In this document: piece after piece, positions 8,431-17,216 of the stretch
How positions within the stretch are numbered: the stretch's first letter is position 1
Layout of the letters: every line of letters begins with the position of its first letter
DNA from: Alphaproteobacteria bacterium
GTDB lineage: Bacteria > Pseudomonadota > Alphaproteobacteria > Rickettsiales > SXRF01
Length of the DNA stretch: 64,000 bases
NCBI GenBank assembly: GCA_020049775.1
Contig: JAGVLO010000003.1
Span: 124,001 to 188,000 of the forward strand
Reading direction: 5' to 3'
Translations under genes and position numbers: made by a program
Notes under the pieces: generated by a model
Database searches by the model: none
Told to the model about the DNA's origin: nothing
Seen by the model: only the letters and a program-made list of their open reading frames with translations

Positions 8431-9978
8431 ATGGCACAAGCGCGCGTAAGCATGAGGTTTTTATTTGCGGCCGTTATGCTGGCTATAACGTCGCCCGCAC
8501 CGCTTCAGGCAACGGATGCGCCGGCTACTTTTGCTGATCTGGTAGAAAAACTTTCACCAGCCGTGGTCAATATTTCTACCAGCCAGAAGGTAAAAAACGC
8601 ACAGATATTCGGCATGCCGTTTCAGGATTTGCCGAATACGCCGGAAATGGAGCCTTTCCGCGAGTTTTTTGAGCATTTCAACCAGAAGCGCGGTAATGAG
8701 CAGGAACTGGAACGCGAGGTTTATTCGCTGGGTTCGGGTTTTGTGATTGACGCGTCCGGCTACATCATCACCAACAACCATGTGATTGATGATGCCGATG
8801 AAATCACCGTTACCTTAAGCGATAACAGCAAACTGAAAGCCAAAATCGTTGGCCGTGACAAAAAGACAGACCTTGCCCTGCTGAAGGTAGAAGCTAAAAA
8901 ACCGCTGCCTGCTGTTATCATGGGTGATTCGGAAACCATGCGTGTGGGCGACTGGGTTATGGCTATCGGCAATCCGTTCGGGCTTGGCGGTTCGGTGACC
9001 AAGGGCATTATCTCCGCGCGCCAGCGCAGCATCAATGCCGGTCCGTTTGATGATTTCCTGCAGATAGACGCGCCTATCAACCGTGGTAATTCCGGTGGCC
9101 CGCTATTCAACATGAAGGGTGAAGTGATTGGTATCAACACGGCGATTTTCTCGCCGTCCGGCGGCTCTGTCGGTATTGGCTTTGCCATTCCCACTTCGCT
9201 TGCCAAGCCGGTAGTTGAGCAGCTCAAGACCTATGGCCGTACGCATCGCGGGTGGCTGGGCGTCAAGATTCAGGAAGTGTCGGAAGAAATTGCCGATAGC
9301 GTTGGCATGGCAAAGCCCATGGGCGCGCTGGTGCTGGAAGTGACCAAGGGCAGCCCTGCTGATAAGGCAGGCGTACAGCAAGGGGACGTCATTACCAGCT
9401 TTGATGGCAGGGAAATAAGCGAAATGCGCTTTCTGCCGCGCATGGTGGCTGAGACCAAGAGCGGCAAACAGGTGCCGGTGGCCGTATGGCGCAAAGGTGC
9501 GGCCAAGGCGTTGACATTGACGGTGGCCGAGATGGAAGAATCAGAAGATCAGGATGGCAAGGCAGGCAAAGACAAAAAATCCGGCCAGAAAAAATCACCG
9601 TCTTCTGAAACATTCCTCGGCATGTCTATTACTCCCGCCACTCCGGCGGTACGGCAGGAACTGGGGCTTTCTGACCAGCAGCAAGGGCTTATCGTCGTTG
9701 ACGTAAAATCCGGCTCGGCAGCGGCTAAATATGCCATCCGCACAGGTGACGTGCTGGTGGATGTGAATAACGAGCCTGTGGCCACTGTCGAAGATTTGAA
9801 GAAGGCCTTTGAGAAAGCGCGTAGCGCCGGGCGTAAATTTGCGCTGGTGAAAGTGCTTCGCGGCAAGGAAGCAGCCTTTATCACCCTGCCGACGCTTGAG
9901 GAAAAAAAGGCGGATAAAGAAGAAGCAGACGAAACACCGGAAGCGACCGAAGTGCCAGAATCAGTAGAAAAACAGTAA
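8431..9978 (+). CDS. degP: HtrA/DegP-family periplasmic serine protease
   Basis: 515-residue Do-type protease. A signal peptide (about 1-27, ending LQATDA) directs it to the periplasm. The catalytic triad is complete: H117 in TNNHVID, D147 in KTDLALL and S221 in RGNSGGPLF. Two PDZ domains follow, at about 245-340 (LGVKIQEV start) and 390-480 (FLGMSI start), separated by a Lys/Ser linker. An acidic tail (EEADETPEATEVPES) closes the protein. AAGGA lies 8 nt before the ATG. It degrades or refolds misfolded envelope proteins. It could equally be called DegQ or MucD. Its stop is three bases from the convergent serB stop. Confidence 0.93.
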   Translation: MAQARVSMRFLFAAVMLAITSPAPLQATDAPATFADLVEKLSPAVVNISTSQKVKNAQIFGMPFQDLPNTPEMEPFREFFEHFNQKRGNEQELEREVYSLGSGFVIDASGYIITNNHVIDDADEITVTLSDNSKLKAKIVGRDKKTDLALLKVEAKKPLPAVIMGDSETMRVGDWVMAIGNPFGLGGSVTKGIISARQRSINAGPFDDFLQIDAPINRGNSGGPLFNMKGEVIGINTAIFSPSGGSVGIGFAIPTSLAKPVVEQLKTYGRTHRGWLGVKIQEVSEEIADSVGMAKPMGALVLEVTKGSPADKAGVQQGDVITSFDGREISEMRFLPRMVAETKSGKQVPVAVWRKGAAKALTLTVAEMEESEDQDGKAGKDKKSGQKKSPSSETFLGMSITPATPAVRQELGLSDQQQGLIVVDVKSGSAAAKYAIRTGDVLVDVNNEPVATVEDLKKAFEKARSAGRKFALVKVLRGKEAAFITLPTLEEKKADKEEADETPEATEVPESVEKQ

Positions 9979-9981
9979 GCG

Positions 9982-10881
9982 TCAGCCGGTAATGTCCTGA
10001 TCGCGGTAGCCCTGAATATAGAGCAGCGTACGCAAATCATTATGGTTAATTTGTGCCTTGCATTGCGCACGCACAGCAGGTTTTGCATGGTAGGCTACGC
10101 CCAACCCCGCTGCCTGCAGCATAGGCAAGTCGTTAGCGCCGTCGCCCACAGCCAGAGCTAGTGGCCGCGGAATACGCTTGATAGCACAAATATGCTTAAG
10201 AGACTGCAGTTTTGCTTCCTTGCCAAGGATAGGCGGGATAACACGGCCTGTAAGCTTGCCGTCTGCTATTTCAAGGCGATTGGAATGGTCTTCGTCAAAC
10301 CCGACTTCTTCACGCACGCGCGAGGTGAAAAAGGTAAAGCCGCCGGATACAAGCACACCGTAGCCGCCATTGGCTTTCATGGTGGCGACCAGCGCTTTTG
10401 CTCCGGGCATTAGTTTTACGCGCTCGCTGTAAGCCTGTTGCAGTGTCGATTCCGGCAAACCAGCGAGCAATGCAACGCGCTCGGTCAGCGCGGCTTCAAA
10501 ATCCAGTTCGCCGTTCATGGCACGTTCGGTAATCTGCGCCACTTCCGTTTTCTTGCCGACAAAATCGGCCAGCTCGTCGATGCACTCCACCGTGATGATG
10601 GTGGAATCCATATCACTGATAAGCAGGTTCTTGCGTCGTCCGTCAATTGGCTGCACTATGGCGTCAACAGGGAAATCTCTAATAAAATCATGTGCTTTTT
10701 TGTTTATATCGGCTTCCGACACATGGCCTAGGAGCAGGTCACAGGCATGGTTTGGTGACAGCCACTGCGTTTTTGTAACGGGCGTGTCTTGCGCGGCCAG
10801 CGCAGTCGCCATACTATCGGCAAACGAGGATGTAAGAATATTTTTTGCAGGGTCTGCGATTAGTGTGACAACAAGTTCCAT
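9982..10881 (-). CDS. serB: Phosphoserine phosphatase
   Basis: 299-residue HAD-superfamily enzyme catalysing the last step of serine synthesis. The nucleophile motif is DMDST (D90 nucleophile, D92 acid/base). Motif II is GVLVSGG and motif IV is AVGDGANDLPML. Residues 1-75 resemble the ACT-like N-terminal domain of long SerB proteins, with the opening MELVVTLIADP as expected. The chosen ATG (10879-10881) is separated from the divergent miaA ATG by one base. The leader of each gene therefore lies inside the other gene. A longer N-terminal reading exists but encodes unrelated sequence that overlaps miaA. Confidence 0.93.
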   Translation of the reverse strand: MELVVTLIADPAKNILTSSFADSMATALAAQDTPVTKTQWLSPNHACDLLLGHVSEADINKKAHDFIRDFPVDAIVQPIDGRRKNLLISDMDSTIITVECIDELADFVGKKTEVAQITERAMNGELDFEAALTERVALLAGLPESTLQQAYSERVKLMPGAKALVATMKANGGYGVLVSGGFTFFTSRVREEVGFDEDHSNRLEIADGKLTGRVIPPILGKEAKLQSLKHICAIKRIPRPLALAVGDGANDLPMLQAAGLGVAYHAKPAVRAQCKAQINHNDLRTLLYIQGYRDQDITG

Positions 10882-10882
10882 A

Positions 10883-11818
10883 ATGCCTAAAATAATAATC
10901 ATTACCGGCCCGACTGCCAGCGGCAAATCAGGTGTTGCGCTTTCCATAGCCCAAACGCTCGCGAAAAAAAACAGAAATAGTGCCACCCCCTGTGTCATTA
11001 TTAATGCCGACAGCCAGCAAATGTACCGCGAGCTGCGCGTTGTTACCGCACGCCCGTCAGCGGAAGAGGAGGCGCAGGCAGCTCATAAACTCTATGGCAT
11101 GCTGCCCGCCAGCGAGCAGTGTTCTGCAGGGAAATGGCTGAACCTTGCACGTATGGAAATAGACTGGGCCTTGTCGCAAGGTAGTCTGCCGATAGTGGTG
11201 GGCGGCACCGGCCTGTATATCCGCGCACTGATGCAGGGTATTGCCGACATACCGGACGTTCCACCAGAAGTGCGCGCGCAGGTGCGGCAGGATTTCGATA
11301 GCATGGGTAACGCTGCCTTTCATGAGCGGCTTGCGCATGTAGATCCGGTGCTGGCGGAAAAGCTTAAAATATCGGATAGCCAGCGTCTTCTTCGCGCCTA
11401 TGAAGTGTGGCTGGGAACGGGCAAGCCCTTGTCCTGGTGGCAGTCACAAGGCCTGAAACCCATATATCCAATTGATAAATTTATAGTTTTTAATATGGAT
11501 GTGTCGAGGCCGGAACTCTATGAGCGTTGCAATACAAGGTTTATTACGATGCTGGAACAAGGCGCAGTAAATGAAGTAAAATCTCTTCTGGAACTGGGAC
11601 TGCCCCCTGACCTTCCCTCCATGAAATCAGTTGGAGTGCCGGAGCTGGCAGCCTATCTCAAGGGGGGCATGTCATTGGAAATGGCAACCGAGCAGGCGCA
11701 GCAGGCTACGCGCAACTATGCCAAGCGGCAACTGACATGGTTCAGGCACCAGCTGCCAGCGCACCACATGGTGTCAAGTGCGCAGGATGTAAAAATCGCT
11801 GAATTATTAACGTATTAG
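10883..11818 (+). CDS. miaA: tRNA dimethylallyltransferase
   Basis: 311-residue enzyme that adds dimethylallyl to A37 of tRNAs reading codons that begin with U. The P-loop is GPTASGKS (residues 9-16). The conserved segments INADSQQMYRELRVVTARP and VVGGTGLYIRAL follow. The C-terminal helix QATRNYAKRQLTWFR is typical. The start directly before the P-loop strand (MPKIIIITGPT) fits the family. Its ATG lies one base from the divergent serB start, and no Shine-Dalgarno is visible, so it may be leaderless or weakly initiated. The frame is open for 122 codons upstream, but that stretch is the serB shadow. Confidence 0.95.
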   Translation: MPKIIIITGPTASGKSGVALSIAQTLAKKNRNSATPCVIINADSQQMYRELRVVTARPSAEEEAQAAHKLYGMLPASEQCSAGKWLNLARMEIDWALSQGSLPIVVGGTGLYIRALMQGIADIPDVPPEVRAQVRQDFDSMGNAAFHERLAHVDPVLAEKLKISDSQRLLRAYEVWLGTGKPLSWWQSQGLKPIYPIDKFIVFNMDVSRPELYERCNTRFITMLEQGAVNEVKSLLELGLPPDLPSMKSVGVPELAAYLKGGMSLEMATEQAQQATRNYAKRQLTWFRHQLPAHHMVSSAQDVKIAELLTY

Positions 11819-11949
11819 TAAATGATTAATTAACAATCCTGCGGTTATGATTAAAATAACACCCTAATCGCTAACAATTCCGTTTCACTTTGGGGCGATA
11901 TACGTGTAGGCTCCTAGCGAATACCCCCACAATAACTACAAAAATAATC

Positions 11950-11964
11950 GTATAATAATTATAC
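11950..11964. promoter_or_regulatory. Palindrome GTATAAT-A-ATTATAC before the LOG-fusion gene
   Basis: Two perfect 7-bp arms around a single central base end six bases before the first possible ATG of the 780-residue gene. The left arm contains TATAAT, a good -10 box. It could be a promoter with an overlapping operator or only an AT-rich chance palindrome. Confidence 0.3.
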
Positions 11965-11970
11965 AAGAGC

Positions 11971-14313
11971 ATGGGTTGGGAAATTATGTCGGCATCGTCG
12001 CAAAACGGCGGAAGCGATAAACGATACACCGATATGGTGCGGCCCGAAACGGCTGCCAGTAGTGAGCCGCCTATTGTTGTTTTCGTGGCGTCTACTACCC
12101 CTGAGAAATTAAGGGATCTACAGGCGATTGCTGAGAGCCGCCGCGTGCCGATACATTTTGAGGATATACGCAAGCTCATTAAAATGTTCCATAGCATCGA
12201 CGAGGTGGCGGGCAGGTTCAGCGGCAATGCCGAAGCAAAGCTGCAGGGTATCGACCGCTACATGTACCGTTTCCAGCATAATGCCGATGTTATTGAGCAA
12301 TATTGTCAGGAACACGGCATCGCTTTCAAAAAAGACCATATTTATTTTGCTACCGAGGATACAGGCTTCAGCGTGGCGAAGCGCGTCTGGGAGGCGGTGG
12401 ACAAGAACGGAATTCCCAAGGAAAAGCTGCGCAGTATTGAAAAGCAAGGTGACGGACTCAGCGGCCCGGGCGTGGAAACAGGTCCGGTTATCAGCGCTGC
12501 GTTTGGCTCTAAAAATCTTATAGACCGTTTGCTTAAGGCGGTGGACAAGGTGTGTCATTCTGAAGAGGATGTAAAAATATACGAGCATTCCACCGTTATC
12601 ATGAAGTGCCTGACCGATCCGGAAACAGCGCCGCCGATGCATTTTTATAAACAGGTGACCAATCACCTGCTGCGCCCAGAACCTGGGCGGATTGATATAT
12701 TCGATGAAAAAATTGCCACGCATCATTACATGCGCTGCAACGGCTCGCGTGATAAAAGCTGTGCGGATATGGGCGAAGAATATGTCACGCGCTACAGCCC
12801 GCGTGCCCGCATTGTCGATTCAATTATCGGCCGTCTGCGCGAAGACAAAAAAATCAGCTTACGCTCGCAGCCCAAATCTGAAGGTCCGTGGAAACCGGCA
12901 CGCAGGCCGCACAGTGATTTCGCCGTTGGTTTCCTTCCGGTGCAGCCCGAGGGCGCCAACCTTACCGAATGGACTGACCAGCTTATCCGCCAGCGCCAGT
13001 TTGTGCTTCCATTTACAGATGTGGCGTATCATCGTGATGATTCTGCCGCCGCCGAGCTTGTCCCCGCTAGCAGCCGAGATTCGCTCAGTGGTGTAGAAAA
13101 CGTGGTCAGAAATAGCGACGGCATCTTGCTAGTGCCGGGTATTACGGGTGGTGAGGAAAAATCGTCCGAACAACGAGATTTGGATGAATTCACCAAGCTC
13201 TACACGCTATTCTCTTTGGTCGTAGCCAAGCAGCTGATTGTGCGCGATGCCGAAAAACCTGTAGTTATTATGAATCATCAGGGCGCATGGGATGATGCTA
13301 TTCGCGTGCATAACGAGCTGGCCAATTTCGGCCTGACCAAGGAACATAACATCAATTGGTCGCTGGATCTTAAGCCTCGCGAGGGCATACGTGTGCGCTC
13401 CAACAGTTATTTTGACATCGTTGACGGCGACGATTACGACGCCGTGCGTGATACGGCGATTGATATCATGGATAGAAAGCGTGAGTCCTACCATCGCGTT
13501 ACGGATACAGTGGGCTTGGCAGACAAGCCGGTGGAAGAGGGCGGTATTAAGCCTCAAGAGTTTAAGGGGTTCAAGGTGGCCATTTTTTGCTCGGCGGGCT
13601 GCGAAAATAAATTCCTTAATAAGAATGTAAAATCAATTTCCTATGAGCTTTCCAAACGCAAGTTCGGCGTCGTTTATGGCGGTGGCGACCGCTACACGAT
13701 GGGTGCGGTGCTTGATGGGGTGTTGCAGCATCGCAAGGAGCTGGAGGCTGCGGGCATGCCGGAAGAAGATGCACGCAAGCAAGCCTATGTAGCCGGTATC
13801 AGTACCGAGCCGATTATTGTGGTGGAAAGCCAGTTCGGGAAATTTAATTCCGGCCTTAGCTATTACAAACAAGCCGAAGATATTTATCACCGCATGGCGG
13901 ATATATTGGAAGCTTCGGATGCGGTGGTGGTGGCGCCGGGCGGTGCCGGAACCGTGCAGGAATGGGCAGCGCTACTGATGCTTAAGAAGCTCAAGCCTGA
14001 GGCATTTAAAGACAAGCATATGATTGTTTATAACCCGCCGCTCAACAATGAGCAGCAGAGGATATGGAACCATACACTTACCGTGGTGGTGGGCGAAGAG
14101 TTCAGGGAATGTATCGAGCATCCGGGAAAAGGGGCGCCGAGCCTGCGCGAACGCTTCCGTAAACGTCTAGAAGAGCTTGATATTTCAATAGAAATGTCAA
14201 AAGAAGCCGTAGAGCATAAGCTGGAAAGCTTACGCTCCGACAAGGAAACAGGCCATGTGGCCAGCCTTACGGGCCGTACGTCCAGCCCTTCCGCAGCTAT
14301 CGGCCCGCACTGA
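11971..14313 (+). CDS. Multidomain protein: RdgB/HAM1-like N-terminus and C-terminal LOG-family domain
   Basis: 780 residues. The N-terminal part (about 34-210) resembles non-canonical purine NTP pyrophosphatases: a VVFVASTTPEKLRDLQAI opening, FATEDTGFSV, then GPGVETGPVISAAFG. The usual TxNxxK asparagine is replaced. The middle (about 315-510) has NSDGILLVPGITGG and looks like a degenerate LOG-type Rossmann domain. The C-terminal part (about 530-715) has VVYGGGDRYTMGAV and APGGAGTVQEW (near 653), the signature of LOG/TIGR00730 nucleoside-monophosphate phosphoribohydrolases. The combined role is not known to me. Nucleotide clean-up or base release is inference. A second in-frame ATG at 11986 is an alternative start. 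It follows miaA after 152 bp. Confidence 0.75.
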   Translation: MGWEIMSASSQNGGSDKRYTDMVRPETAASSEPPIVVFVASTTPEKLRDLQAIAESRRVPIHFEDIRKLIKMFHSIDEVAGRFSGNAEAKLQGIDRYMYRFQHNADVIEQYCQEHGIAFKKDHIYFATEDTGFSVAKRVWEAVDKNGIPKEKLRSIEKQGDGLSGPGVETGPVISAAFGSKNLIDRLLKAVDKVCHSEEDVKIYEHSTVIMKCLTDPETAPPMHFYKQVTNHLLRPEPGRIDIFDEKIATHHYMRCNGSRDKSCADMGEEYVTRYSPRARIVDSIIGRLREDKKISLRSQPKSEGPWKPARRPHSDFAVGFLPVQPEGANLTEWTDQLIRQRQFVLPFTDVAYHRDDSAAAELVPASSRDSLSGVENVVRNSDGILLVPGITGGEEKSSEQRDLDEFTKLYTLFSLVVAKQLIVRDAEKPVVIMNHQGAWDDAIRVHNELANFGLTKEHNINWSLDLKPREGIRVRSNSYFDIVDGDDYDAVRDTAIDIMDRKRESYHRVTDTVGLADKPVEEGGIKPQEFKGFKVAIFCSAGCENKFLNKNVKSISYELSKRKFGVVYGGGDRYTMGAVLDGVLQHRKELEAAGMPEEDARKQAYVAGISTEPIIVVESQFGKFNSGLSYYKQAEDIYHRMADILEASDAVVVAPGGAGTVQEWAALLMLKKLKPEAFKDKHMIVYNPPLNNEQQRIWNHTLTVVVGEEFRECIEHPGKGAPSLRERFRKRLEELDISIEMSKEAVEHKLESLRSDKETGHVASLTGRTSSPSAAIGPH

Positions 14314-14417
14314 TTTTCTGCCTATTTTCTGCGTATTTTCTAGGCTCAGCCGTCATTTCAGAGGTTGACCGAGCAGGCGCCAAAACTTAATATCTTCGTT
14401 TATCTTACGCAAACGAT

Positions 14418-16232
14418 ATGAAGACCATGCTCAAAGCCCACAAACCCAAAGAAACACTCAAACAAACCACCAGTGCGCCGGTGCCTTCTGACAAACTGTA
14501 TGGTTCGGAGATTATCGTCAAGGCGCTGGTGAACGAAGACGTAGAAATTGTCTTCGGTTATCCGGGCGGCGCGGTACTGCCGATTTACGATGCGCTGTTT
14601 AAGCAGAACCAGCTTCGCCACATACTGGTGCGCCACGAGCAGGCGGCGACACACGCCGCTGAAGGTTATGCGCGTTCTACCGGCCGGGTGGGGGTGGTGC
14701 TGGTTACTTCCGGCCCGGGCGCAACCAATGCCGTAACCGGCCTGACCGATGCCTTGCTTGATTCCATTCCGCTGGTTTGCATTACGGGGCAGGTGCCTAC
14801 GCATTTGATTGGCTCAGACGCTTTTCAGGAAGCCGACACCACCGGCATTACCCGCTCCTGCACCAAATATAACTACCTTGTCAAAGACGCCGAAGATTTA
14901 GGCCGCATTATCCATGAGGCCTTCCACATCGCCCGCACCGGCAGGCCGGGGCCGGTGGTTATCGACATTCCTAAAAACCTGATGAACCAGCTGGCTGCGT
15001 ATAGCGGACCGGTGCCGTTCGACAGGCCTTCCTACAATCCGCCGTCTGACCCTGATACGCAGCAGGTGGAAAAAGCCATTGCGCTGATGGCTGCTGCCAA
15101 GCGCCCGATATTTTATGTGGGCGGCGGTGTCATCAATTCTGGCGCACAAGCGTGCGAGGCGTTAAAAGAATTGGTTCACCTCACCGGTTATCCCTGCACC
15201 AACACGCTGATGGGGCTGGGCGCATTTCCCGGCACTGACCCGCAATTCGTAGGCATGCTTGGCATGCACGGTTCGCTGGAAGCAAATATGTGCATGGCTG
15301 AATGCGACGTGATGATCAATATCGGCGCGCGTTTTGACGACCGCGTGACCGGAAGGCTGGACGCGTTTTCCAAAAATTCCAAAAAAATCCATGTCGATAT
15401 CGACCCGTCTTCCATCAACAAGGTGGTGCATGCGCATGTACCCGTGGTGGGTGATGCCGCGCTGGTGATAGAGCAAATGATTGCTGTCTGGAAAAAGCGC
15501 AAAGCGCAGCCGGACAAGACAGCGCTGGCTGAATGGTGGAAGAAAATTGAAGCATGGCGCGCACGCAAAAGTTTTAGCTACAAGCAGGATGGCAAGACCA
15601 TCAAGCCGCAATATGCGCTGGAGCGCCTGTATGAGCTTACCAAAAAACAGATCCCGTATGTAACGACCGATGTCGGCCAGCACCAGATGTGGGCAGCGCA
15701 GTTTATCAAATACGACCAGCCTAAGCACTGGATGACGTCCGGCGGCCTTGGCACCATGGGCTATGGTATGCCTTCGGCCATGGGTGTACAGATTGCACAC
15801 CCTGATGCGCTTACCGTGTGCGTGACCGGCGAGGCGAGCCTGATGATGAACATTCAGGAACTGTCCACCATCATGCAGTACCGCCTGCCGCTGAAGGTGT
15901 TCATACTCAATAACCGCTATATGGGCATGGTGCGCCAGTGGCAGGAAATGTTCCATGGCTGTCGCTATTCGGAATCCTATATGGATTCGCTGCCGGATTT
16001 CGTGAAGCTGGCGGAAGCGTATGGCATGAAAGGCCTACGGTGCGAAAAAGTGGAAGATGTGGACAAAACCATTATGGAAATGTTGGCCATTAAGGGTCCG
16101 GTGATTGTGGACATGGTGGTGGACCAGAACGAAAACGTCTATCCGATGATTCCGGCGGGTGCAGCGCATTACGAGCTGGTGCTTGGGCCGGAGGAAAAGT
16201 CACCGGAAATCAAAACAAAAGATTTATTGTAG
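14418..16232 (+). CDS. ilvB: Acetolactate synthase, large catalytic subunit
   Basis: 604-residue thiamine-diphosphate enzyme for the first common step of valine, leucine and isoleucine synthesis. Visible are the N-terminal domain with GYPGGAVLPIYDAL and the catalytic glutamate in VRHEQAATHAAEGYAR. A central FAD-binding-type domain and the C-terminal TPP motif VTGEASLMMNIQEL...NNRYMGMVRQWQ (about 469-500) follow. The GEA in place of the usual GDG is a form I associate with alphaproteobacterial enzymes. It opens the gene run leading to ilvH and ilvC. No leader peptide or attenuator was found in the 104 bp upstream. Confidence 0.95.
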   Translation: MKTMLKAHKPKETLKQTTSAPVPSDKLYGSEIIVKALVNEDVEIVFGYPGGAVLPIYDALFKQNQLRHILVRHEQAATHAAEGYARSTGRVGVVLVTSGPGATNAVTGLTDALLDSIPLVCITGQVPTHLIGSDAFQEADTTGITRSCTKYNYLVKDAEDLGRIIHEAFHIARTGRPGPVVIDIPKNLMNQLAAYSGPVPFDRPSYNPPSDPDTQQVEKAIALMAAAKRPIFYVGGGVINSGAQACEALKELVHLTGYPCTNTLMGLGAFPGTDPQFVGMLGMHGSLEANMCMAECDVMINIGARFDDRVTGRLDAFSKNSKKIHVDIDPSSINKVVHAHVPVVGDAALVIEQMIAVWKKRKAQPDKTALAEWWKKIEAWRARKSFSYKQDGKTIKPQYALERLYELTKKQIPYVTTDVGQHQMWAAQFIKYDQPKHWMTSGGLGTMGYGMPSAMGVQIAHPDALTVCVTGEASLMMNIQELSTIMQYRLPLKVFILNNRYMGMVRQWQEMFHGCRYSESYMDSLPDFVKLAEAYGMKGLRCEKVEDVDKTIMEMLAIKGPVIVDMVVDQNENVYPMIPAGAAHYELVLGPEEKSPEIKTKDLL

Positions 16233-16242
16233 GGAGGTTTTT

Positions 16243-16665
16243 ATGCCGGACAAGGCCCCACTATATTCTGCCAGCCTAGAGGCAATCATCGAGCGAGGAA
16301 ATGATTATCCGCTTGCCTATCTTGCGGCGTTGCAGCTCAAGCCGCTGATGGATGATCTGGCGAACGGATTCAAGCAGGCGTCGGGTTCACATTCCAGTGC
16401 GGTGGATCAGCGCAGCAAGGGCGGGATTACGCCAGATATCATGCATACGGTGAAAACAGCGACCATGCAGTTGCAGGAGCATTTGTTTGATTTGCAGAAA
16501 CTGGCTATCGAACATCCGGACCAGAAAGAATATATCGAAAAGCAAATTGACGAGACACGTCTTGTCTCGGGTGCGTTAGTCGAGGCGGTGTCGATGATTA
16601 CACGCTTTAATGACATGTCGCATCCGGCGGTAAAAGCAGCAGGCGGCGGGAAGGCACGCGAATAA
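16243..16665 (+). CDS. Small hypothetical protein between ilvB and ilvH
   Basis: 140-residue predicted helical, soluble protein starting at an ATG with GGGAGG 5 nt before it, ten bases after ilvB. The C-terminal half is amphipathic helix (MHTVKTATMQLQEHLFDLQKLAIEH). I recognise no domain. Its stop is directly followed by the ilvH ATG, so it is translated in the same operon. Because it lies between the two subunits of one enzyme, a role tied to that complex is possible but purely positional inference. Confidence 0.75.
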   Translation: MPDKAPLYSASLEAIIERGNDYPLAYLAALQLKPLMDDLANGFKQASGSHSSAVDQRSKGGITPDIMHTVKTATMQLQEHLFDLQKLAIEHPDQKEYIEKQIDETRLVSGALVEAVSMITRFNDMSHPAVKAAGGGKARE

Positions 16666-17214
16666 ATGGAATCACTGATGAAAGATATTGTTTACGATAT
16701 ACCCAACACGCAGGCGTCCGTGCGCAGGCATACGCTTGCCGTCATTGTGGATAACGAATTCGGCGTGCTGGCGCGTGTTATCGGTCTTTTCTCGGGCCGC
16801 GGCTACAACATCGAAAGCCTGACGGTGGCCGAAATCGAGCATGATAAAAAGCGCTCGCGTATCACTATCGTTACTTCCGGCACAGAGATGGTGGTTGAAC
16901 AGATTAAAAAGCTGCTGGATCGCATGGTGCCTGTGTACAAGGTGCATGATTTGACGGTAGAGGGCGCACATGTCGAGCGCGAACTTGGCCTGTTCAAGCT
17001 GGTGGGCGTTGGTCATAACCGCATCGAAGCGCTGCGCGTGGCGGATATTTTCCGCGCCCGCGTGGTGGATTCGACACCGGAATCTTTTGTGTTTGAAATT
17101 ACCGGCGAATCGGCAAAGCTTGATGTGTTTGCCGGATTGATGGAGCCGTTCGGCCTGATTGAAGTCTGCCGCACGGGTGTCGCCGCTATGAGCAGGGGCA
17201 AAGAGGGAGTCTAG
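16666..17214 (+). CDS. ilvH: Acetolactate synthase, small regulatory subunit
   Basis: 182 residues. An N-terminal ACT domain (about 20-95) contains HTLAVIVDNEFGVLARVIGLFSGRGYNIESLTV, the valine-binding regulatory fold. The C-terminal regulatory domain contains RELGLFKLVGVG and AKLDVFAGLMEPFGLIEVCRTGVAAMSRG. It activates the large subunit and confers feedback inhibition by branched-chain amino acids. The ATG immediately follows the stop of the preceding small gene. An ATG twelve bases later is an alternative with slightly better GGA spacing. Length and motifs are normal. Confidence 0.95.
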   Translation: MESLMKDIVYDIPNTQASVRRHTLAVIVDNEFGVLARVIGLFSGRGYNIESLTVAEIEHDKKRSRITIVTSGTEMVVEQIKKLLDRMVPVYKVHDLTVEGAHVERELGLFKLVGVGHNRIEALRVADIFRARVVDSTPESFVFEITGESAKLDVFAGLMEPFGLIEVCRTGVAAMSRGKEGV

Positions 17215-17216
17215 TT

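Noticed and set aside
15162-15956. 264-codon open frame opposite ilvB
   Set aside because: Antisense shadow of a conserved gene with no recognisable protein features.
14418-16232. IlvB with GEA instead of GDG in the TPP motif as a lost active site
   Set aside because: This substitution is the usual form in alphaproteobacterial acetolactate synthases.
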